Assembly: GCF_024172165.1 (NCBI RefSeq)
Contig: NZ_JAMZEB010000002.1
Location: 9,894,501 to 9,958,500, forward strand
Reading direction: 5' to 3'
DNA from: Nonomuraea thailandensis
GTDB lineage: Bacteria > Actinomycetota > Actinomycetes > Streptosporangiales > Streptosporangiaceae
Length of the DNA stretch: 64,000 bases
Below the pieces are notes generated by a model, which ran no database searches, was not told where the DNA came from, and worked only from the letters and a program-made list of their open reading frames with translations. Below are positions 17,423 to 25,387 of the stretch, one piece after another. A program made the position numbers and the translations under genes. The stretch's first letter is position 1; each line of letters opens with the position of its first letter.

Positions 17423-18077
17423 GGCTGCGGAGCATCGGGGGGTGGAGGAGCTCGGCGGGGCCGCGGCGGTAGAGCTTGGCCGGGCGGCCGCCGTCGCGGG
17501 TGGTCGTGCCGCCCGTCTCCAGCAGGAAGCCCTCCGCCTTGGTCACCTTCCTGTGGAAGTTGCGGGGGTCGAGCTGGCGGCCCCAGACGATCTCGTACAC
17601 CCTGCGCAGGTCCGCGACCGTGAACTGGGGCGGGCAGAACGCCGCCCCCAGCGACGTGTACTCCAGCTTCGCCCGCGCCCGCTCGATCCCGTCGAGCATG
17701 ATGCGGCGGTGGTCGAAGGCCATGACGGCGAGGGAGTCGATCGGCTGCCAGCTCATGTGGGCCTTCTCGGAGGCCGGAAGGTCGGGGGCCAGGCCGAGGT
17801 AGGCGACGCTGAGGACGCGCTGGCGGGGGTCGCGGTCGGGGTAGCCGTACGTCTGGAGCTGCTCCAGGTGGACCGGGGCGCCCGGCAGGCCCGCCCGCTC
17901 GGACAGCAGGCGATGGGCGGCGGCCGGGAGGTCCTCGTCGAGCTGGATGAAGCCGCCGGGGAGCGACCAGCGCCGCAGGAACGGCGGGTTGTCGCGGCGC
18001 CACACGAGGGCGCACAAAGCCTGGTTGCGTACGGTGAGCACGACCAGGTCGACACTGACCGGGATGCTCGGGACCAT
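17412..18077 (-). CDS. NrtR-like Nudix-related transcriptional regulator
   Basis: 221 residues. The N-terminal 130 residues have the Nudix fold (WRRDNPPFLRRWSLPGGFIQLDEDL). The Nudix box is broken: where catalysis needs REUXEEXG, this protein has HRLLSERAG, so hydrolysis is not expected. The C-terminal 80 residues match the NrtR winged helix (FTVADLRRVYEIVWGRQLDPRNFHRKV, then GGRPAKLYRR). NrtR proteins sense ADP-ribose and repress NAD-related operons. No NAD genes are adjacent, so the target here is unknown; the sugar genes beyond do not fit obviously. The start chosen is ATG 18077; GTG 18086 is also in frame. Confidence 0.82.
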   Translation of the reverse strand: MVPSIPVSVDLVVLTVRNQALCALVWRRDNPPFLRRWSLPGGFIQLDEDLPAAAHRLLSERAGLPGAPVHLEQLQTYGYPDRDPRQRVLSVAYLGLAPDLPASEKAHMSWQPIDSLAVMAFDHRRIMLDGIERARAKLEYTSLGAAFCPPQFTVADLRRVYEIVWGRQLDPRNFHRKVTKAEGFLLETGGTTTRDGGRPAKLYRRGPAELLHPPMLRSLKE

Positions 18078-18146
18078 GGCAGGCACGTTACACGCAGGAG
18101 TACGAGCCAGCGAACCGGCTGACGGCCGCCCCGGAAGGACGCCCCG

Positions 18147-19958
18147 TCAGCCCCCTTCTGTCCCGGCCGCCTGCGTGGAGACGCGTACGTGCAGCGGCTC
18201 CGTGGTCCCCTGCCCCGAGGGAAGCTTCACCCCGATCTGCACCCACTCGCCCGCCGGCACCTGGGCCCAGTCGAACGGCACCCAGGCCGTCGCCATCCCC
18301 ACCGGCAGCTCCTCCTCGATCGGGTCCTCGTCCAGCCACCCGACGGTGGACACCACCATCTCCTTGGTGCCGCCGGACCAGGTGACGGTGACGGTGCCGT
18401 CCTTGAGGTTGTAGCCGCGCACCTCGACCCCGTCCTGGATGTCGCGCGGCCGCCGGATCGCGTCCACCGCGATCGGCCGCTGCCAATCCCCGGCGATCTC
18501 CGTTTCGAGCGACGGATCACCACATGTCATGAAATCGCTCCACATGTAGGAGACGATCTTCTGCACGTAACGCCCGGCCATCGTCACCGCCTGGTCCAGG
18601 CGCTTCTTGTCCGTCTTGCCGCGGGTGCCCGTGGGGGCGCAGGGCTGGTCACCGGAGGGCTCGAAGGCCTCGACGTTCGCCCAGAGCTCCACGTGGTAGC
18701 CCTGGTCGATCATCTCCTCGCGGGCCGCCGCCATCTCGCGGTAGTAGTCGCGCGTGGACCCGTGGTACGCGGTGTCGTACGTGGACTCCCCGACCACCGG
18801 CCGCAGGCGCTCGTCCACCTCGCTCTCCCGCTCGTCCGGCCAGAACAGCCCGACCTTGCCCGTCCCCCGGCTGTCCTGCGGCGCGATGATCCCGACCCCG
18901 GTCTTCGCCAGGGCCTTGAACCCCTCGGCCACCTGCTTGGGCGTCTGCCCGAAGGCGACCCGCTTGCGGGCGTCGAGGTAGGGGCTGATGAGGATCGGCT
19001 TGTCGAGCTCCTGCTCGACGATCCGGTGCTGGTCGGCGTACACCTCCAGCGTGGGGTTCGTGGCCAGCGTGGCCGACATCTGCACCTCGAACGGCTGGTA
19101 CACCCCGCCGAGCGAGTCTCGGTCGGCGAAGCGCGCGCCGTAGTCCTGCAGGATGCGCCGGGTGAGCGTGGTGAGGGTGCCGAGGTGGCGCTTCTCCGCC
19201 CGGATCTTCGCCTTGGAGTCGCGCGGGGCGAGCGGCAGCGCGGGGAAGACCCGCATGCCGAACTGGTCGCCCAGGTCGAGCAGCTTGCCCAGGCTGTCCT
19301 GGGGCGAGCCGGCCACCAGGATCAGGTCGTACGACCCGGCCTTGTCGCTGAAGTCGCACGTCGCGTCGTCGGAGCCGTCGGGCTGGGTGATGAGCCGGTA
19401 GTAGACGCGCTTGCCGACCTCGACGGAGTGCTCCATCTGCGGGCAGCGGTAGAGGTCCGGCCCGAACGACTCGTCCGTGCGGTAGACGTACACGCGGCCG
19501 ATGCGGTTCTCCGGGTTGGCCTCCTGGAGGTCCTGGAGGGCGGCGTCGTGGCAGCTCAGGCCGCGCTCCTCGCACGGCTCGTAGAGCGAGTCGACCTCGC
19601 CCTCCTTCAGGATCTGGCCGGCGTCGTTCACCGTGCGGAACTGCAGGCCGTAGCCGATCCTGATGATCGTGTCGCCGCCGACGCTGTGGATCTCCTGGAG
19701 CTGCGTGCGCCACGTGCAGGGGTTGGACTTGGGGGTGATCCAGTAGCCGGTGACCGCGTAGGGGGCCTTCTTGTCGGTGTCGAACGTTCCACAGGGGTCC
19801 GTGAACTCGCTCACCTTCGGCGTCGGCTCGGTGCTCGACGGCTTGGGCGCGGCGGACTTGGTCGCCACGGGTTCCGTGTCGTCGGACGGCAGGACGATGA
19901 TCACGGCGGCGACCACGGCGAGGACGGCCGCGGCAGCGACCACGAAGAGCCAGCGCAC
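18147..19958 (-). CDS. Exported DUF4434-type glycosidase-like protein
   Basis: 603 residues. An N-terminal membrane segment (WLFVVAAAAVLAVVAAVIIVLP) is followed by a Pro/Lys/Thr-rich linker, so the body is outside the cell. Residues from about 80 onward read AVTGYWITPK, QEIHSVGGDTIIRIGYG, and later PILISPYLDARKR and GVGIIAPQDSRGTGKVGLFW. These match DUF4434, a TIM-barrel family predicted to act on glycans. A beta-rich C-terminal module follows. GTG 19958 is preferred because longer readings add low-complexity sequence before the membrane helix. It lies 28 bases after a glycosyltransferase gene in the same direction, so it belongs to the glycan cluster and may trim or modify the surface polymer. 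Confidence 0.78.
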   Translation of the reverse strand: MRWLFVVAAAAVLAVVAAVIIVLPSDDTEPVATKSAAPKPSSTEPTPKVSEFTDPCGTFDTDKKAPYAVTGYWITPKSNPCTWRTQLQEIHSVGGDTIIRIGYGLQFRTVNDAGQILKEGEVDSLYEPCEERGLSCHDAALQDLQEANPENRIGRVYVYRTDESFGPDLYRCPQMEHSVEVGKRVYYRLITQPDGSDDATCDFSDKAGSYDLILVAGSPQDSLGKLLDLGDQFGMRVFPALPLAPRDSKAKIRAEKRHLGTLTTLTRRILQDYGARFADRDSLGGVYQPFEVQMSATLATNPTLEVYADQHRIVEQELDKPILISPYLDARKRVAFGQTPKQVAEGFKALAKTGVGIIAPQDSRGTGKVGLFWPDERESEVDERLRPVVGESTYDTAYHGSTRDYYREMAAAREEMIDQGYHVELWANVEAFEPSGDQPCAPTGTRGKTDKKRLDQAVTMAGRYVQKIVSYMWSDFMTCGDPSLETEIAGDWQRPIAVDAIRRPRDIQDGVEVRGYNLKDGTVTVTWSGGTKEMVVSTVGWLDEDPIEEELPVGMATAWVPFDWAQVPAGEWVQIGVKLPSGQGTTEPLHVRVSTQAAGTEGG

Positions 19959-19986
19959 GTTCAGGAACCTACTCCGCCCTCGGAAG

Positions 19987-21075
19987 TTACGGCTTGACCC
20001 CGGCCCAGGACTCCAGCTGTGCGACGAACCGCTTGGCCGAGTTGGGCCAGTGGTGGTTCGCACGGGCCGCCGCATAGCCGCGCGCGCCCTGCGCCCGCCG
20101 CTCGCGCACGTCGTCGCGCAGCGTCAGCACGGCCTGCGCGACCGCCTTCGGGTCCTGCCACGGCACCACGACACCGCTGTCGTAGCGCTCCACGAGCTCG
20201 ACCGCGCGCGGCGACGGGGTCGTGATGACGGGGATGCCGTGCGCCATGTACTCGACGATCTTGGTCGGCATGGAGTGCCGGTAGTTCGGCTCGTCGTGCA
20301 GCAGCGACAGGCCCGCCAGAGCCCCGTCGAGCCGCTTGAGCGCCTCGTCGTTGGGCATGAAGTCGCGCCACTCCAGCAGGCCCTCGGTGACGGCCTGGTT
20401 GAGCATCGGACGGCTCTGCGGGTCGGCGTACCCGATCAGCTCGACGGCCACCCGGTACGGCTGCAGCAGCTTGGCCACCTCGACCGCCTCGAACACCCCG
20501 CGCGCCCGGGACAGCCACCCGAGGTAGACGATCCGGTCGTCACCGGGCGGGGTGACGGAGTCGGGCACCCAGGTCTCGTTCGGCACGATCAGGTGGGCGT
20601 GCTTGAACCGGCCGGCGTACGCCGTCTCGGCCAGCAGCAGGTGCATGTGGCGCTCGGCGGTGCCTTCGAGCATGCGCGCCAGGAACCGCACCGGCGGCCG
20701 CAGCAACGACGGCAGCCACGGCTTGAGCGAGAGCGTGGCGGGGGTGTCCTCGTGCACGTCCCACACCACGGGCGGCCTGTTGCGGATGCCCCACACCGCG
20801 AACAGCAGCTCGGGGTCGTGGATGAGGACGAGGTCGACCTTCGTCCGCATGCGCTTGAAGAGCCGCCGCGCGGCCCACACCGCGGCCATCCGTTTACGCT
20901 GGGCGGCCCGGGGCAGATCGACTCCGTTGACCCACGGTCTGGGGACGACGCCGTGCGCGCTGAACGACGCGGCGTACGTGACCTCATGACCGGCATCCAC
21001 AAGGGCACGGATCTGCCGATGCAGAATTCTCGCGTCCTCGGGGTTATGCACCACCGTCATGACGAGCACGTGCAC
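19987..21075 (-). CDS. Glycosyltransferase, GT4-type
   Basis: 362-residue GT-B glycosyltransferase. The start is GTG 21075, because GGAGGG lies 9 bases upstream and the protein then begins directly with VHVLVMTVVHNPEDARILH. Seen: the DLVLIHDPELL turn of the N-terminal domain, DDRIVYLGWLSRARG at the domain junction, and RHSMPTKIVEYMAHGIPVITT, the sugar-nucleotide E-x7-E region of GT4 enzymes. No signal or membrane segment: cytosolic. It follows the UDP-sugar dehydrogenase gene by 19 bases and precedes the DUF4434 gene, so these form an operon. Confidence 0.86.
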   Translation of the reverse strand: MHVLVMTVVHNPEDARILHRQIRALVDAGHEVTYAASFSAHGVVPRPWVNGVDLPRAAQRKRMAAVWAARRLFKRMRTKVDLVLIHDPELLFAVWGIRNRPPVVWDVHEDTPATLSLKPWLPSLLRPPVRFLARMLEGTAERHMHLLLAETAYAGRFKHAHLIVPNETWVPDSVTPPGDDRIVYLGWLSRARGVFEAVEVAKLLQPYRVAVELIGYADPQSRPMLNQAVTEGLLEWRDFMPNDEALKRLDGALAGLSLLHDEPNYRHSMPTKIVEYMAHGIPVITTPSPRAVELVERYDSGVVVPWQDPKAVAQAVLTLRDDVRERRAQGARGYAAARANHHWPNSAKRFVAQLESWAGVKP

Positions 21076-21094
21076 TGCGCGCAGCCCTCCGTCG

Positions 21095-22357
21095 CTACAG
21101 CCGCTCGACGCGTTCACCCTCGGCGAGCACGCCGCGGGTGTCCAGCACGAGCTTGGCCTTCGCCTCGACCATGCCGAGGTCGAACGCGGCGTGCTGCTGC
21201 AGCAGCAGCGTCACGTCCGCGTTGATCACGGCCTCGGCGAGATCATCCTCACGCGGCACCGGGGTGCCGTCCACCGCCCACTCCTTGACGTACGGGTCCG
21301 CGAACGAGAGCTCCGCGCCCAGCTCCAGCAGCGCACGCGCCACGGGGAGTGCCGGGGTCTCACGCTCGTCGGCGATATCCGGTTTGTAGGTGACGCCGAG
21401 CATAACGACTTTGGCGCCGTTCACGGGCTTCTTATGCCTGTTGAGCAAGCGCTGTACGCGAGCGACCACGTACGAGGGCATCCGCTCGTTGATCTCCTGC
21501 GCCAGCTCGACGAACCGGAACGGGTAACCGAGCTTGCGCACCGTGTACGACAGGTACGACGGGTCGACGGGGATGCAGTGCCCGCCGACGCCTGGCCCGG
21601 GCAGGAACTTGTGGAAGCCGAACGGCTTGGTGGCCGCCGCCTCGATGGCCTCCCACAGGTCGATGCCGAGCTCGTCGCAGAAGATCGCCATCTCGTTGAC
21701 GAGGGCGATGTTGACGTGGCGGTAGGTGTTCTCCAGCAGCTTGGCCATCTCGGCCTCGCGGGTGCCGCTGACCGGCACCACCTGCTCGATGAACCGCCCG
21801 TAGAACGCCGTCGCGCGGTCGCGGCAGGTCGGCGTGTAGCCGCCGACGACCTTGGGCGTGTTCCGCAGGCCGTACTTGGGGTTGCCCGGGTCGATGCGCT
21901 CGGGCGAGAAGGCCAGGTGGAAGTCCTCGCCGGCCTTCAGACCCGAGGTCTCCAGCAGGGGCCTGGCCAGCTCGTCGGTGGTGCCGGGCCACGTGGTGGA
22001 CTCCAGCACGACGAGCGTGCCCTTGCCCAGGTTGCGCGCGACGGCCTTGGTGGCGCCCTCCACGGCGGACAGGTCAGGGCGGTGGTCGTCGTCCAGCGGG
22101 GTGGGCACGCAGATGACGATCGTGTTGCTCCTGGCCAGCACGGTCTCGTCGAGCGTGGCGCTGAACCCGTTGGCCAGCATGTGCTCGAGGTCGGCGTCGG
22201 TCAGGTCATCGATGTAGGACTGCCCGGCGTTGAGCGCGTCGACCTTCGCAGGGTCCACGTCAAGGCCGACGACCCGCAGGCCGGCGCCCACAGCCTCCTT
22301 GGCGAGAGGCATGCCGACGTAGCCCAGGCCGATGACAGTCAAGTCGATTTCTGTCAC
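21095..22357 (-). CDS. Nucleotide-sugar dehydrogenase (UDP-ManNAc/GlcNAc 6-dehydrogenase type)
   Basis: 420-residue NAD-dependent four-electron dehydrogenase converting a UDP-sugar to its uronate. Seen: TVIGLGYVGMPLAKEAV Rossmann motif, VCVPTPLDDDHRPDLS, LESTTWPGTTDEL, ENTYRHVNIALVNEMAI, and the catalytic Cys in GPGVGGHCIPVDPSYL. The ENTYRHVNIALVNE and HCIPVDP patterns point to the WecC/WbpA/TviB branch acting on HexNAc rather than to UDP-glucose dehydrogenase. With the wecB gene across the divergent promoter, UDP-ManNAcA is the likely product. The start is GTG 22357. Confidence 0.88.
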   Translation of the reverse strand: MTEIDLTVIGLGYVGMPLAKEAVGAGLRVVGLDVDPAKVDALNAGQSYIDDLTDADLEHMLANGFSATLDETVLARSNTIVICVPTPLDDDHRPDLSAVEGATKAVARNLGKGTLVVLESTTWPGTTDELARPLLETSGLKAGEDFHLAFSPERIDPGNPKYGLRNTPKVVGGYTPTCRDRATAFYGRFIEQVVPVSGTREAEMAKLLENTYRHVNIALVNEMAIFCDELGIDLWEAIEAAATKPFGFHKFLPGPGVGGHCIPVDPSYLSYTVRKLGYPFRFVELAQEINERMPSYVVARVQRLLNRHKKPVNGAKVVMLGVTYKPDIADERETPALPVARALLELGAELSFADPYVKEWAVDGTPVPREDDLAEAVINADVTLLLQQHAAFDLGMVEAKAKLVLDTRGVLAEGERVERL

Positions 22358-22475
22358 AGCTGTGCCTTTGGGAGCCGGAAACAACACTTCATGGTCGCAA
22401 AGGTTATCTCAAGTCCACCTAGCTCACGCCTAATGCGACCGAACCCGTCCGAAACGGAAGGAAGATTCATGGTCA

Positions 22476-24146
22476 TCAATCGGCAAGGGACCGGTATAGA
22501 GCTTGATAAGTCTCGGCAACGCGGCTCCAGGTCCGCTTCGCCGCGACTTCGGCGCGACCCGCCTCGCCCATCTCGGCGCGCTTGGCAGGGTCCTCGCGCA
22601 GCCGCGCGATCGCCTTGGCCAGCTCGGCCGGATCACCCGCGGGCACGAGCATCCCGGCGCCGTCGGAGCCGACGAGCTCGGACAGCGCGGGCAGATCGCT
22701 GAGCACGACCGGCTTGCCGAGCGCCATCGCCTCGACCGGTTTCAATGGCGTAACAAGTCGGCAAACCCGCAGGTCCTCACGCGGGCAGGCGAAGATGTCG
22801 ATGGCGTCCTGGGCCTGCAGCGCCTCGTCGGGGCCAACGCGTCCCGGCAGGATCGCGGTGCTCAGCCCCAGCTCCTCGACCAGCTCCAGCAGGTTCGGAC
22901 GCTCGGTGCCGTCGCCCACGATGAGCACGCGCACGGGCGTGCGCTCGTCGCGCAGCAGCGCGGCGGCCCGCAGCAGGGTGGCGAAGCCCTCGTAGGCCAC
23001 GATGCTGGACACCGAGCCGACCACGATCTCGTCGTCGCCGATGCCGTACTCGCGGCGGAAGGAGGCCCCGTCGTAGGAGGCCGTCAGCAGCGAGTCGTCC
23101 ACGGCGTTGGGCGCCAGGTGGATCTTCTCCCTGGGCACGCCGCGCTCGACGATCTCGGCGGCCATGGTCTCGGCCAGCGTGACGACCGCGTCGGCCTCGC
23201 GCATGAGGAACGCCTCACGCTCGCGCTGGAGCACCTGCCGCTGGCTGCCGACCCGGATCGGGTCGCGGGAGGCCCAGGTCTCCTCCAGGAAGCCGCGGAC
23301 CTCGTACACGAACGGGGTGCCCGTCCTGTCGCGCACCGCGTGCGCGATCGAGCCGTTGCGGTGGTCGGTGGCGGCGTGCAGGACCTGCGGCCGCAGCTCC
23401 GCCGTGAGCCTGGTGACCCGGTCGGCGCCCCTGATGATGCGCCCCTGGGTCTCGAACGGCATGTCGCCGTGCGGCTCGGGCAGCAGCCGGTGGTAGGGGA
23501 TGCCGTCGATCTCCTCGTACGGCGCCGCGTCCGCGTGCCCCTGCAGCATCGGCCAGCCCCAGCTCGTGACCACGTGCGGGTCGATCCCCGCGGCCTTCTG
23601 CGAGGTGACGATGCGGTGGGTGCGGACGGTGTAGCCGGCCTGCGTGTACGGCAGGGCGTTGGTGACCACGTGCAGGACCCGGTTCTGGACCCGGCTCAGG
23701 ATGGCCACCTTGGGCCCCGGCGGGATCGGGTCGGGGCTGATCGCGGCCAGCTCGCCCCGGTAGTAGGCGGCCCTGCGCTTGACGAACGGGTACTTGGTGT
23801 GGGCCTCCAGCACGGCGGCGGCCTCGCTGACCCGGCCGGCGTCCCAGTGTTCCTTGGCCTCGTTCCACGGCCCCTTGACCACGCGCATGCCGAACTTGCG
23901 CACCATGCGCCGGGCCCGGCGGGCCGCCGGCCAGGCGACGCTGCCGACGATGGGCCGCAACTTGGGCGGGAGCGTGTCGGCGGCGGCCTGGGCCACCCGC
24001 ACGGGGTCTGACTTGACCTTCGTCATCACCACGCGGGAGACGATGATCGGGTGCTGGACGAATCCCTTGAGAAGCCCACCGACGCCGGCACGGGCGGACT
24101 TCGCGGAAACCTTAGAGGAGTCTTGACGACTGGCGTCGGATGCCAC
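22476..24146 (-). CDS. Glycosyltransferase, GT4-type, with N-terminal extension
   Basis: About 556 residues. The first 165 residues are a basic helical extension not usual for the family (WPAARRARRMVRKFG, a helical repeat-like stretch). The catalytic GT-B part follows: VQNRVLHVVTNALPYTQAGYTVRTH, VLHAATDHRNGSIAHAV, VGSVSSIVAYEGFATLLRAA, VLIVGDGTERPNL, and RLVTPLKPVEAMALGKPVVLSDLPALSELV, which is the C-terminal nucleotide-sugar site. The start is set at GTG 24146, near a TATGGT -10-like box 11 bases upstream; a longer reading to 24281 runs into the divergent wecB gene. It is 118 bases upstream of the dehydrogenase gene in the same direction. Confidence 0.85.
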   Translation of the reverse strand: MASDASRQDSSKVSAKSARAGVGGLLKGFVQHPIIVSRVVMTKVKSDPVRVAQAAADTLPPKLRPIVGSVAWPAARRARRMVRKFGMRVVKGPWNEAKEHWDAGRVSEAAAVLEAHTKYPFVKRRAAYYRGELAAISPDPIPPGPKVAILSRVQNRVLHVVTNALPYTQAGYTVRTHRIVTSQKAAGIDPHVVTSWGWPMLQGHADAAPYEEIDGIPYHRLLPEPHGDMPFETQGRIIRGADRVTRLTAELRPQVLHAATDHRNGSIAHAVRDRTGTPFVYEVRGFLEETWASRDPIRVGSQRQVLQREREAFLMREADAVVTLAETMAAEIVERGVPREKIHLAPNAVDDSLLTASYDGASFRREYGIGDDEIVVGSVSSIVAYEGFATLLRAAALLRDERTPVRVLIVGDGTERPNLLELVEELGLSTAILPGRVGPDEALQAQDAIDIFACPREDLRVCRLVTPLKPVEAMALGKPVVLSDLPALSELVGSDGAGMLVPAGDPAELAKAIARLREDPAKRAEMGEAGRAEVAAKRTWSRVAETYQALYRSLAD

Positions 24147-24202
24147 GCAGGGACCGTACCATAGGCAGCGTTTTTTCCCTTCCGCTATGAAAGGCGAGGT
24201 CA
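24147..24202. promoter_or_regulatory. Divergent promoter region of the glycan cluster
   Basis: 56 bases between the two oppositely transcribed arms of the glycan cluster. On the minus strand TATGGT (24157-24162) is placed for a leaderless or short-leader transcript of the glycosyltransferase gene. On the plus strand AAAGGCGAGG lies 4-13 bases before the wecB ATG as its ribosome site. A run of T residues sits in the middle. Shared control of both arms is likely from the layout. Confidence 0.4.
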
Positions 24203-25333
24203 ATGAGGGAGAACCCCCTGGTCCTGCACGTATTGGGTGCTCGTCCCAATTTCGTGAAAGCGGCCCCGGTGGTGCGGGCACTCGGCGAGCTCGGCGTGCG
24301 GCAGGGCATCATCCACACTGGTCAGCACTATGACGCGCTGATGTCCGACGTCTTCTTCGCCGACCTCGGCCTGCCCGAGCCGGTGGCGAACCTGGGGGTG
24401 GGCTCCGGCAGTCACGCCAAGCAGACGGCGGCGCTGCTGGTGGGCCTGGAGGAGGTCGTCCAGGAGCACGAGCCCGACCTGGTCGTGGTCTACGGCGACG
24501 TCAACTCCACGCTGGCCGCGATCCTGGTCTGCGCCAAGCTCGGCGTGCCGACGGCGCACGTGGAGGCGGGGCTGCGCTCGTTCGACCGCGGCATGCCGGA
24601 GGAGGTCAACCGGGTCGTCACCGACGCGCTGGCCGACCTGCTCTTCGCCACCTCTCCGGAGGCGCTGGCGTTCCTGGCGAACGAGGGGGTGCCCGCGGCC
24701 AAGGTGCACCTGGTGGGCAACCCGATGATCGACAGCCTGTTCTCGGCGCTTCCCGATCTCGACCCGGCGCCCGTGGTGGCGCGGCTCGGCCTGCCCGGGC
24801 GCTACGCGGTCGCCACCCTGCACCGCCCCGCGAACGTGGACACCCCCGAGGCCGCCAGGGAGCTGGTGGACGCGGTGCTGGAGGTCTCGCGGCAGGTCCC
24901 GCTCGTGGTGCCGATCCACCCGCGCGGCAAGGTACGGCTGGCCGAGGCGGGCCTCGTGGACGGCGAGTCCGTCAGGGTGATCGACCCGCTGGGTTATGTG
25001 GACTTCCTCTCACTCGTCCGGGGCGCCGCGCTGGTCGTCACCGACTCCGGCGGCGTCCAGGAGGAGACGACCATGCTGGGCGTCCCCTGCCTGACCGTCA
25101 GGCCCAACACCGAGCGCCCGATCACGATCACCCACGGCACGAACCGCCTGGTCACGCCCGCCCTGCTGCCCGCCGCGGCGGAGAAGGCGCTGGCCGACGG
25201 GGCCGCCACTCCGGCCGGCGAGCTGCCGGTGCTGTGGGACGGCAGGTCCGGGCCGCGCATCGCCACGGTGATCGCCGCCTGGCTCAAGGGGGACAACCTC
25301 TCGCCCGCCTCTCAGGGCGAACGCCCCGAATAA
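24203..25333 (+). CDS. wecB: UDP-N-acetylglucosamine 2-epimerase (non-hydrolysing)
   Basis: 376-residue GT-B-like epimerase interconverting UDP-GlcNAc and UDP-ManNAc. Diagnostic segments: VLGARPNFVKAAPV, HTGQHYD, VYGDVNST, HVEAGLRSFDRGMPEEVNR with the catalytic acids, VATLHRPANVD, and VTDSGGVQEE near the C-terminus. Product UDP-ManNAc would feed the 6-dehydrogenase encoded on the divergent arm. A 30-residue C-terminal tail after the core is unconserved. The next gene follows after 54 bases and is probably co-transcribed. Confidence 0.93.
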   Translation: MRENPLVLHVLGARPNFVKAAPVVRALGELGVRQGIIHTGQHYDALMSDVFFADLGLPEPVANLGVGSGSHAKQTAALLVGLEEVVQEHEPDLVVVYGDVNSTLAAILVCAKLGVPTAHVEAGLRSFDRGMPEEVNRVVTDALADLLFATSPEALAFLANEGVPAAKVHLVGNPMIDSLFSALPDLDPAPVVARLGLPGRYAVATLHRPANVDTPEAARELVDAVLEVSRQVPLVVPIHPRGKVRLAEAGLVDGESVRVIDPLGYVDFLSLVRGAALVVTDSGGVQEETTMLGVPCLTVRPNTERPITITHGTNRLVTPALLPAAAEKALADGAATPAGELPVLWDGRSGPRIATVIAAWLKGDNLSPASQGERPE

Positions 25334-25387
25334 CGGCGATATCCGCCGTACTATGACTTACCTCTGCTGAGCGATTGGCGTACCACC

